Positions 56,631 through 64,000 of a stretch of 64,000 nucleotides of DNA are shown one piece after another. Below the pieces are notes generated by a model that saw nothing but the letters and a program-made list of their open reading frames with translations, had not been told where the DNA came from and searched no databases. Position 1 is the first letter of the stretch, and each line of letters starts with the position of its first letter. The DNA is taken from positions 124,001-188,000 of the forward strand of contig CAVXUA010000003.1 of the NCBI GenBank assembly GCA_963764825.1, written 5' to 3'. The DNA comes from JAZGGS01 sp963764825 (GTDB lineage Bacteria > Bacteroidota > Ignavibacteria > Ignavibacteriales > Ignavibacteriaceae). The translations under genes and the position numbers were made by a program.

Positions 56631-58043
56631 GTGGATAATTTAATGCTTGATTCTGAAATTGTTAAAAACCAAACCAATGCGGATCCTAGTTCTGCTTGGA
56701 AAGCTTGCCTTAATAAAATAAAAGAAAATGTAACATTAATGACCTATAACACCTGGTTTCTTCCCATAAAACCGATTGGGTTGGATGAGTCCACGCTTAG
56801 GGTACAGCTTCCCAGCCAGTTTTTTTGGGAGTGGATTGATGAGCATTATAATTCGCTTATTAATAAAACCATTAACGAAGTAATAGGTCCCGATGCTAAG
56901 CTATCTTATATCATTTCAGAAGATGTGGTAGAAAGCGAGCCTGCTGTTAGAGAAAAAGTTAAAAAACCAGACAATGGAACTTTACAGGCAAAACCGAAGC
57001 AAAATTTTGAATCATACTTAAATTCAAGATATACATTTGATAATTTTATAAAGGGCGAGGGCAACCAACTTGCAAGAGCTGCTGCAGGTGCTATAAGCGA
57101 TAACCCTGGCGGAACTTCTTTTAACCCGTTTTTTGTTTATGGAGGAGTTGGCTTAGGAAAAACCCACCTTATACAGGCAGTAGGCAACGAGATTCTAAAA
57201 AGCCACCCGGATAAAAAAGTTATTTATCTTTCCTCAGATATTTTTACAGTTGAATTTGTTGAGGCAATTCAGTCAAACAAGGTAAATGAGTTCTCAAGTT
57301 TTTACAGGAGCATGGATGTTTTAATAATAGATGATATTCAATTTCTTATTGGCAAGGAAAAAACCCAGGATTTATTTTTTCATATTTTTAATACTCTTCA
57401 CCAATCAAGAAAACAAATAATTCTTTCCAGCGATAAGCCGCCCAAGGATTTGAAAGGATTAGATACCAGGTTAACATCAAGGTTCCAGTGGGGTTTAACA
57501 GCAGATATTCAGCCACCTGAACTTGAAACCAGAATTGCAATTCTTAAGAAGAAAGCGGAATCTTATGGTATGATTGTAGAGAATGAAATACTCGATTATA
57601 TAGCTTCGAATATAACTTCCAATATAAGAGAGTTAGAAGGATGCCTTATAAAGCTCCTTGCCAATGCATCTTTAAATTCTAAAGAGATAACTTTTGAACT
57701 TGCAAAAAAAACAGTAAAAGAAATTGCCACCGACCGGAAAGCAAATAACATTACTATTGAAACAATCACAAAAAATGTTTGCGATATGTTAGGTGTGGCT
57801 GAAAATAAAATAAGAGATAAAACACGCAAGAAAGAAATTGTGCTTGCAAGACAAATTGCTATGTATCTTTCAAAGGGGTTGACAAAATCTTCGCTGAAAA
57901 CCATCGGGTTGCACTTTGGCGGGCGGGACCATTCCACAGTTATTCACTCATGTACATCTATTGAGAGAGCAATAATTGAAGACAACGCTCTACGCGAACT
58001 TATTGATAATTTAAAAAACCAGATAGAAATGAGTTCTGCCTGA
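56631..58043 (+). CDS. dnaA: Chromosomal replication initiator protein DnaA
   Basis: Domain I lies at about residues 15-100 and the AAA+ domain at about 140-350, with Walker A GGVGLGKTHLIQAV and Walker B VLIIDDIQF. The C-terminal HTH DNA-binding domain has the motif GGRDHSTVIHSC. It melts oriC and loads the helicase. The likely start is the GTG at 56631, which lies inside a DnaA box (56630-56638); the ATG at 56643 is an alternative, giving 466 residues. There is no clear ribosome site, which would fit autoregulation by DnaA. Confidence 0.97.
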   Translation: MDNLMLDSEIVKNQTNADPSSAWKACLNKIKENVTLMTYNTWFLPIKPIGLDESTLRVQLPSQFFWEWIDEHYNSLINKTINEVIGPDAKLSYIISEDVVESEPAVREKVKKPDNGTLQAKPKQNFESYLNSRYTFDNFIKGEGNQLARAAAGAISDNPGGTSFNPFFVYGGVGLGKTHLIQAVGNEILKSHPDKKVIYLSSDIFTVEFVEAIQSNKVNEFSSFYRSMDVLIIDDIQFLIGKEKTQDLFFHIFNTLHQSRKQIILSSDKPPKDLKGLDTRLTSRFQWGLTADIQPPELETRIAILKKKAESYGMIVENEILDYIASNITSNIRELEGCLIKLLANASLNSKEITFELAKKTVKEIATDRKANNITIETITKNVCDMLGVAENKIRDKTRKKEIVLARQIAMYLSKGLTKSSLKTIGLHFGGRDHSTVIHSCTSIERAIIEDNALRELIDNLKNQIEMSSA

Positions 58044-58077
58044 ATGGATACCGGTAAATTTGTCCTAGCCATTTTTT

Positions 58078-58099
58078 ATGCCCTTTTTGGGCATTTTTT
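58078..58099 (+). terminator. Intrinsic terminator after dnaA
   Basis: ATGCCC (58078-58083) pairs perfectly with GGGCAT (58089-58094) around a five-base TTTTT loop and is followed by a T-rich run. This is a typical rho-independent terminator, about 35 bases after the dnaA stop, so dnaA and dnaN are separate units. Confidence 0.85.
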
Positions 58100-58467
58100 A
58101 TATAAAATAAAAATGTTGATAAATTGTTAATTTAAGTGAAATAGGTTGTTGATATGGCCGTATTTGTCAACAGGGTGTTAATTTCAACACTTTTAAACAC
58201 TTGTTTTACAGTACAGATTGTTGATAATTGTTAATCTAAGTTGTTTTAGTAGAAAGGATTTGCTTGCTTTTCAACATATTAACAGTGTAATTATTACATT
58301 TATTAAGTAAATATATATATATAATTAATATAACCTTCTTAACAACTTAAGCTGAATAGTTTAAAAACTAAATCATTCTATTTTTATTGACATTGAGATA
58401 TATTTGGTCTAAATTTTGCTTTAGAGTATGATAAAGCTCCAATTATTAACAACTTAGAGTAAGTAAA
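58100..58467. promoter_or_regulatory. AT-rich repeat region downstream of dnaA
   Basis: TGTTGATAA occurs at 58114-58122 and 58219-58227, and TGTTGATAT at 58147-58155; each differs from the DnaA box TGTGGATAA by one or two bases. The first two are each followed by a TTGTTAAT-type extension, forming a near-identical direct repeat of about 22 bases. An almost pure AT tract (ATATATATATAA near 58305-58325) is present. The region may be a second lobe of the origin or a dnaN promoter region; which is unknown. Confidence 0.5.
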
Positions 58468-58875
58468 ATGAAAAAAACACTAATATTATTTGTTTTAACC
58501 AGCTTATGTGCAATTACTTTCATAAGTTGTTCAACATCTGTAGATAATGACATTACTATCAAAAACCTGGCTTCAGGCGATATCCATTTAAATTTTCTCG
58601 CTGAATTAACCACCGTTAAAGCTGGTGGAGAAGTTACACTATCACCTCTTCCAAAAGGGATTTACGATTACAATACAACATATGAAATACCTCCTGGTAT
58701 AACATCCTCTTCGGCAGAAGAAGGAACAGCGGGTCAATTGACTATTAAGGCGGGCACAAAAATTTTGATCGTATATTCGAGTGCTATAATTGGAGATTCA
58801 TATATTTTGTCTGCAACTCTAACTAGTTCCGATGATCTTAGTGATGAAGGAGATCCTAACCCTGTTGGACCTTAA
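58468..58875 (+). CDS. Hypothetical lipoprotein between dnaA and dnaN
   Basis: A 135-residue lipoprotein with lipobox FISC (Cys21). The body is short beta strands with many threonines (ITIKNLASGDIHLNFLAELT) and a Gly/Asp/Pro tail. It is an unusual neighbour for the replication genes. Function unknown; it may be a recent insertion in the origin region. Confidence 0.6.
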   Translation: MKKTLILFVLTSLCAITFISCSTSVDNDITIKNLASGDIHLNFLAELTTVKAGGEVTLSPLPKGIYDYNTTYEIPPGITSSSAEEGTAGQLTIKAGTKILIVYSSAIIGDSYILSATLTSSDDLSDEGDPNPVGP

Positions 58876-59039
58876 AATCATCCTAATTTATAATCCTCAA
58901 AAAACAGACTTTTAAACTTTCTGAACTATCATGATTTAGGTGATTTACAAGTGCCTTTTTAGCATTAATTTCAGCGACAATATATTGTAGTTGGACTCTC
59001 TTTTTAGTATTTTTCTATGTTTCATCAAAAGAGAGTTTT

Positions 59040-60149
59040 ATGGAGTTTAAAGTAAACAGCAAAGTGCTGGAAAAGTTGTTAGCAAAGGTAATTCCTGCTG
59101 TTCCTGCCCGTACGCCAATGCCAATTTTAGAAAATTTTCTTTTCGAAATTAAAGACGGATCGCTAACTGTTTGCGCTACCGATCTTGAAATTTCGTTAAA
59201 GTCATCTATCAATGTTGCTTCGGATGAAAACGTAAGCATGGTCATACCCGCGCGCCTTCTCTATGATATTATAAGGTCGCTGCAAGAAACGCAAATAAAC
59301 TTTCAAACCAATGGGAATGCAAAATTAAAACTGTCTACCGAAGCAGGAGTTTATAATATTGGATATTCTCCTTCAGAAGATTTTCCTGAAATACCTGATG
59401 TCTCTAAGGAAAAAGAAATCGTGATGAATGGAAAAGATTTAAAGAAGGCTATTGACCAGACTTCATTCGCAATGAGTAAAGAAGATATGAGACCTGCTAT
59501 GACAGGAACTCTATTCGAATTTACACAGGAAGGATTAAGGTTTGTAACTACGGACGGACACCGGCTTGTTAAATACATTTACAAGGATATTAAAACAGGA
59601 AGCGATGAGCAATACATTATTCCTGAAAGAGCTATTTCAGTTCTTTCTAAACAACTGGGCGAAACAGATGTTAAAATGTATTTAAGTAAAACAAATATTT
59701 CATTTAATATAGGAGACCTGGAGTTTATATCCAGGTTAATTGGTGAAAAGTACCCTGCATATAACAGTGTTATCCCACTGGAAAATGAGAACATAGTAAA
59801 AGTTAATCGTGGTGATCTTAATTCCTCAATAAAAAGAATGATGCTTTTCTCATCTTCAAGTTCGAAACAGGTAAAGTTTTCAATTAGTAATAATAACATT
59901 GAAGTATCTGCAGAAGATATTGACCATGGATCGGATGCAGTTGAAAATATTGTCTGCGAGTATAGCGGCGATTCAATGGAGATTGGGTTCAACACACAAT
60001 ATGTTAATGATGTTCTTTCTCATGTTAATCACGATAAAGTTAAATTTAAACTTCATTCACCTACAAAAGCTTGTATTGTTGAACCGGAAACAGTTGAAGA
60101 GAACGAAGAACTTATGCTATTGCTAATGCCTGTAAGGTTGAACACTTGA
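59040..60149 (+). CDS. dnaN: DNA polymerase III beta clamp
   Basis: The 369-residue protein has three similar domains of the sliding clamp. The opening MEFKVNSKVLEKLLAKVI, the central FVTTDGHRLVKY and the closing ending LLMPVRLN are clamp signatures. It tethers the polymerase to DNA. The recF gene follows four bases after its stop, giving the operon dnaN-recF-dciA-gyrB. Confidence 0.96.
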   Translation: MEFKVNSKVLEKLLAKVIPAVPARTPMPILENFLFEIKDGSLTVCATDLEISLKSSINVASDENVSMVIPARLLYDIIRSLQETQINFQTNGNAKLKLSTEAGVYNIGYSPSEDFPEIPDVSKEKEIVMNGKDLKKAIDQTSFAMSKEDMRPAMTGTLFEFTQEGLRFVTTDGHRLVKYIYKDIKTGSDEQYIIPERAISVLSKQLGETDVKMYLSKTNISFNIGDLEFISRLIGEKYPAYNSVIPLENENIVKVNRGDLNSSIKRMMLFSSSSSKQVKFSISNNNIEVSAEDIDHGSDAVENIVCEYSGDSMEIGFNTQYVNDVLSHVNHDKVKFKLHSPTKACIVEPETVEENEELMLLLMPVRLNT

Positions 60150-60153
60150 TGAT

Positions 60154-61266
60154 ATGATCCTGTCCTCCTTAAGTTTGAAAAATTTCAGAATCCACACAGA
60201 TACAAAGTTTAATTTTTCCGGCAACTTAAATTATATAGTTGGCGGTAATGGCTACGGAAAAACATCAATATTGGAATCAATTTATTATCTCTGCACCACA
60301 AAAAGCTGCAGTTCAAAATCGGATGCAGAGGCAGTAAGTTTTGGCAAAGATGAATTTGAAGTTTCCGGTAACTTCGAAGTTTTAACCAAAGATGAAGCGA
60401 AGGTGATATATTCAATACCAGAAAGTAAAAAATATTATTACCGTAATAATAAACTTATTTCCAAAACGGCAGATATAATAGGAAAATTTCCCGTTGTTCT
60501 TTCAACTCCATCTGATCACTCAATTACGCAGGGTGTTCCCGGAGAAAGAAGAAAATTTATAGATTCAGTAATATCTCAGGCAAGCAGCACCTACCTTCAA
60601 ATTTTAATTGATTATAACCGCACGCTAAGGCAGCGGTCTTCATTGCTTCAGAGAATCAGGGAAACAAAAAACTATTCACTTGTTGATGAACTTGAAGCAT
60701 GGACGGAAAAACTTTTACAGAATGGTTTGGAAATTATAAAACACCGGGTAGCTTTTATAAAAAACTTTCACCCGTTTGTGTACAGTTCTTATGATAGAAT
60801 AATGGGTGAAGATGAAGAACCAAAATTAACTTATTATTTTCTAAATGATAGCTCTGGAGATGATATTGAAAGCAGGTTTAAAACTTTATTGGATGAAAGA
60901 CATAACGACGAATTAAGAAGAGCAACCAACCTGGTTGGTCCGCACAGGGATGATTTTATTTTCGAGATAAACGGGTTAAATCTTAAAACATATGGTTCCC
61001 AGGGTCAACATAAAACTTTCCAGGCAGTGTTAAGGTTTGCCGAGTTTTGTTATCTTAAAGATGTAACTGGTAGAAGCCCACTTTTTTTATTGGATGATGT
61101 ATTTGGTGAGCTTGATGCAAACCGTGCTTCCAAAATAAGCGAATACCTTAGCGAAATTGGGCAGGCGTTTGTTACTCTTACCGATTTTGGAAATTTTTCA
61201 TTTCTTAAAACCGGTGAGGAAGATAAAGTTATAAAGCTTAACCATGGAGAAGTTATAAATGCCTGA
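60154..61266 (+). CDS. recF: DNA replication/repair protein RecF
   Basis: A 370-residue ABC-type ATPase with Walker A GGNGYGKTSILESI near residue 30, the signature region GPHRDDFIFEING, and Walker B LFLLDDVFGELDANR. RecF loads RecA at gaps. It overlaps dciA by eight bases at its end. Confidence 0.95.
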   Translation: MILSSLSLKNFRIHTDTKFNFSGNLNYIVGGNGYGKTSILESIYYLCTTKSCSSKSDAEAVSFGKDEFEVSGNFEVLTKDEAKVIYSIPESKKYYYRNNKLISKTADIIGKFPVVLSTPSDHSITQGVPGERRKFIDSVISQASSTYLQILIDYNRTLRQRSSLLQRIRETKNYSLVDELEAWTEKLLQNGLEIIKHRVAFIKNFHPFVYSSYDRIMGEDEEPKLTYYFLNDSSGDDIESRFKTLLDERHNDELRRATNLVGPHRDDFIFEINGLNLKTYGSQGQHKTFQAVLRFAEFCYLKDVTGRSPLFLLDDVFGELDANRASKISEYLSEIGQAFVTLTDFGNFSFLKTGEEDKVIKLNHGEVINA

Positions 61267-61546
61267 TAATTTTAAAAGCCTGGGCGATGTATTCAGAAAA
61301 GAGCCGGCTTTTAAAAATTTGCGCGAGGTTGTAAAATCATCCGATGTGATTAATGATTTTTATAAAATATTTCCTGATTATGAGAGGGTCGCATCACCGA
61401 TTAAAGTTGATAAAAAGGTTTTAAAGTTAAGAGTTGAAAACTCAACCTGGAGAAGTGAAATGAAGTTTAGAGAAAAAGAAATTGTTGAAAAAATAAATAA
61501 ATATTATAATGAAGAGAGAATTAAACAAATAAGGTTTAGCAGTTAA
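61259..61546 (+). CDS. dciA: DciA-type DUF721 protein
   Basis: The 95-residue protein has the DUF721 pattern (LKLRVENSTWRSEMKFREKE), which in other bacteria is the replicative helicase loader or operator DciA. Its place between recF and gyrB in the origin operon supports a role in helicase handling. The stop is followed by the gyrB ATG three bases later. Family assignment is good; function is from the family. Confidence 0.85.
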   Translation: MPDNFKSLGDVFRKEPAFKNLREVVKSSDVINDFYKIFPDYERVASPIKVDKKVLKLRVENSTWRSEMKFREKEIVEKINKYYNEERIKQIRFSS

Positions 61547-61549
61547 ATT

Positions 61550-63502
61550 ATGGCAAATACCAAAAAGAAAATCGAATACAGTGCAAAGAACATTAATGTT
61601 TTAAAAGGTCTTGATGCTGTACGTAAACGTCCTGCTATGTACATTGGCGATGTTAGTGCACGCGGGTTGCACCACCTGGTTAACGAAGTTGTTGATAATA
61701 GTATTGATGAAGCGCTTGGTGGTTACTGTGATAAAATTTCGGTAACTATAAACAAAGATGAAAGTGTAACGGTAATTGATAACGGAAGAGGAATTCCGGT
61801 AGATAAACACCCGCAAGAAAAAAGATCGGCGCTGGAAGTTGTAATGACCGTTCTTCATGCCGGGGGAAAGTTTGATAAAAGCAGCTATAAAGTTTCGGGT
61901 GGTCTTCATGGTGTTGGTGTTTCGGTTGTAAACGCTTTATCAGAAAGGTTGCAAGCAGAAATAAAAAGAAATGGTAAAACATATTACCAGGAATATAAAA
62001 GAGGGGTTCCGGATAAGCCAGTAAAAGAAATTGGAAAAGCTAAAAAGGGAGATACCGGCACAAAAATAACCTTTATGCCCGACAAAGAAATTTTTAGTAC
62101 TACACAGTTTAAGTTTGATACGCTTGCCGACAGAATGAGAGAACTGGCGTATCTTAACAAAACAATTACCATTAAAGTGAGGGATGAAAGAAACGGCGGA
62201 GAGGAAGAAACATACCATTTTAAAGGCGGGCTTATAGAGTTTGTTAAGTATCTTGATGAAACAAGGCAGCCGCTCCACAAAGCAGTTTATATTGAGGGTG
62301 AGAAAGATAAAACCCCAATAGAAATTTCATTTGAATACACAACCAGTTATGCCGAAAATATATTCTCTTATGTTAATAATATAAATACGCAAGAAGGCGG
62401 AACACATCTTTCCGGCTTTAAAACTGCACTTACAAGAACACTGAATAGTTATGCTTACAAAAACAAATTAATTAAAGACGGAAAAGTAACTTTAACCGGC
62501 GATGATTTTAGGGAAGGATTAACTGCGGTAATTTCTGTTAAGGTTGCTGAACCGCAATTTGAAGGACAGACAAAAACCAAACTTGGAAACAGTGAAACCA
62601 GGTCAGCCGTTGAAATGATGGTGGGTGAAAAACTTGGGGAATACCTTGAAGAGAATCCTTCTGTTGGTAAAAAGATTATTGAAAAATGTATGCGTGCTGC
62701 TGAAGCAAGAGAAGCAGCCAGGAAAGCCCGCGACCTTACAAGAAGAAAAAATGCACTGGATGGTATGAACCTTCCCGGTAAACTAGCAGATTGTTCCATT
62801 ACAGATCCTGAGCTTTGTGAAGTTTATATAGTTGAGGGTGACTCTGCCGGCGGCTCTGCTAAGCAGGGCAGAAACAGAAGGTTCCAGGCAATTCTTCCGC
62901 TTCGTGGAAAGATACTTAATGTTGAAAAAGCAAAATTGAATAAAATTCTTGAGAATAATGAAATAAAAGCAATGATCTCTGCAATAGGTGCAGGGCTGGG
63001 ACCCGATTTTAATGAATCAAAATCACGTTACGGTAAAGTTATACTAATGACTGATGCCGATGTTGACGGAAGCCACATTAGAACTTTGCTTCTTACTTTT
63101 CTTTACAGGCACATGAAAGATCTTATTACAGCCGGAAAAGTTTATATAGCGCAGCCACCACTGTATAAAATTAAAAAAGGAAAAGAAGAATTTTATGCCT
63201 ATGATGATAAAGAAAGAAAAGAGATTCTTAAACGATTAAAAGTAAATGGCAAGGGGAACGGAAAAGATAAAGGAGATATTAAAGGAGTTACAATATCACG
63301 TTATAAAGGTTTGGGAGAAATGAACCCCGAACAATTATGGGATACAACCATGAATCCTGAAACAAGAACCATCCTCCAGGTTACAATAGAAAGTGCGGCT
63401 ACTGCCGACAAAATTTTTGAAACCCTGATGGGAGATGATGTAGAACCGCGTCGCGAGTTTATACAGAAGAATGCAAAATATGTTAAAAACCTTGATGTCT
63501 GA
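61550..63502 (+). CDS. gyrB: DNA gyrase subunit B
   Basis: The 650-residue protein has the GHKL ATPase domain (VDNSIDEALGG, DNGRGIPVD and GGLHGVGVSVVNALS), the transducer domain and the TOPRIM domain (EGDSAGGSAKQGRNRRFQA and DADVDGSHIRTLLLTF). It powers DNA supercoiling with GyrA. It is a compact GyrB without the long insertion of proteobacterial GyrB. It heads into gyrA 53 bases downstream. Confidence 0.97.
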   Translation: MANTKKKIEYSAKNINVLKGLDAVRKRPAMYIGDVSARGLHHLVNEVVDNSIDEALGGYCDKISVTINKDESVTVIDNGRGIPVDKHPQEKRSALEVVMTVLHAGGKFDKSSYKVSGGLHGVGVSVVNALSERLQAEIKRNGKTYYQEYKRGVPDKPVKEIGKAKKGDTGTKITFMPDKEIFSTTQFKFDTLADRMRELAYLNKTITIKVRDERNGGEEETYHFKGGLIEFVKYLDETRQPLHKAVYIEGEKDKTPIEISFEYTTSYAENIFSYVNNINTQEGGTHLSGFKTALTRTLNSYAYKNKLIKDGKVTLTGDDFREGLTAVISVKVAEPQFEGQTKTKLGNSETRSAVEMMVGEKLGEYLEENPSVGKKIIEKCMRAAEAREAARKARDLTRRKNALDGMNLPGKLADCSITDPELCEVYIVEGDSAGGSAKQGRNRRFQAILPLRGKILNVEKAKLNKILENNEIKAMISAIGAGLGPDFNESKSRYGKVILMTDADVDGSHIRTLLLTFLYRHMKDLITAGKVYIAQPPLYKIKKGKEEFYAYDDKERKEILKRLKVNGKGNGKDKGDIKGVTISRYKGLGEMNPEQLWDTTMNPETRTILQVTIESAATADKIFETLMGDDVEPRREFIQKNAKYVKNLDV

Positions 63503-63555
63503 TCCTGCTTTATAATTAAAGATTGTTAAACAAAACGGAAACCTGAGAATACTTA

Positions 63556-64000
63556 ATGGCAACCATATTTGAAAAAATAATTCCCGTATCACTCGAAGAA
63601 GAGATGAAATCATCCTACATCGATTATTCGATGTCAGTTATTGTTTCTAGGGCATTGCCCGATGTTAGAGATGGATTAAAACCTGTTCACCGCAGGATAC
63701 TTTACGGAATGCACGAACTGGGTATGACGCACAGCAAAGCTTATAAAAAGTCTGCAAGAATTGTTGGTGAGGTTTTGGGTAAGTTCCACCCGCACGGCGA
63801 TACCGCGGTTTACGATTCTATGGTAAGAATGGTACAGGATTTTTCACTCCGCTATCCTTTAGTTGATGGACAGGGTAACTTTGGCTCTGTTGATGGCGAC
63901 TCTCCTGCGGCAATGCGTTATACCGAAGCACGGCTTGCAAGAATTTCTGAAGAAATGTTAAAAGACCTGGATAAAAACACGGTTGATTTTGCTCCTAACT
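63556..64000 (+). CDS. gyrA: DNA gyrase subunit A, 3' partial
   Basis: The gene starts at the ATG at 63556 and runs off the window; 148 codons are visible. The catalytic Tyr122 is in AAMRYTEARL. In the quinolone region, residue 83 is threonine in HPHGDTAVYD and residue 87 is aspartate. It follows gyrB and completes the origin group of genes. Confidence 0.97.
   Translation, partial: MATIFEKIIPVSLEEEMKSSYIDYSMSVIVSRALPDVRDGLKPVHRRILYGMHELGMTHSKAYKKSARIVGEVLGKFHPHGDTAVYDSMVRMVQDFSLRYPLVDGQGNFGSVDGDSPAAMRYTEARLARISEEMLKDLDKNTVDFAPN

Noticed and set aside
1..64000. CRISPR arrays, tRNA or rRNA genes
   Set aside because: I scanned gene-free stretches by eye and saw no regular spaced repeats and no cloverleaf-like or ribosomal RNA sequence; a covariance search would be needed to exclude a small RNA.

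Overview
The window is an AT-rich bacterial chromosome segment from the Bacteroidota/Chlorobi side of the FCB group, most likely an Ignavibacteria-type organism (inference). Six genes encode C-terminal type IX secretion sorting domains of the NYPNPFNPSTTI type. There is a TonB-type receptor, an LPS heptose epimerase and several lipoproteins, so the cell has an outer membrane. An NfnAB-type bifurcating pair fits an anaerobic or facultative life. Many genes carry clear AGGAG-type ribosome sites. I saw no tRNA, rRNA or CRISPR.

Layout. 1-11.4 kb: housekeeping and accessory genes (Mut7-C RNase, phosphoesterase, gamma-glutamyltransferase, arylamine acetyltransferase, MATE pump, TonB receptor, serine hydrolase, amino-acid racemase). 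11.4-15.5 kb: a probable SRA-HNH restriction-like nuclease and MscS channel, with an 82-bp repeat at 12.2 and 15.3 kb. 13.4-31.4 kb: secreted proteins with sorting domains, peptidases, lipoproteins and nfnAB. 31.7-37.3 kb: VOC and DUF2461 proteins and an RND efflux pair. 37.5-42.6 kb: an unusual five-gene block (GldL-like two-helix membrane protein, repeat coiled coil, one-helix bitopic protein, periplasmic protein, outer-membrane barrel) lying between a relic of the tag 3' end and tag itself. 42.6-53.6 kb: metH, hldD, glgA, NUDIX and patatin-BamA genes. 53.7-64 kb: the replication-origin neighbourhood, with yidC, rnpA and rpmH leftward and dnaA, dnaN, recF, dciA, gyrB and gyrA rightward.

How the parts connect. 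The origin cluster is a textbook arrangement with genes pointing away from the dnaA promoter region, which holds two perfect TGTGGATAA boxes, one overlapping the dnaA start. The sorting-domain proteins would be exported by a type IX system whose core genes are not in the window. The 37.9-42.0 kb block has the topology of an envelope-spanning machine and is the best candidate for an undescribed system.

Caveat on quality. Twelve genes are split by 21 single-base frame changes, 17 of them one extra base and mostly in short homopolymers. Every repaired gene then has a length divisible by three with no internal stop. I read these mainly as uncorrected sequencing errors and annotate the repaired genes as single loci.
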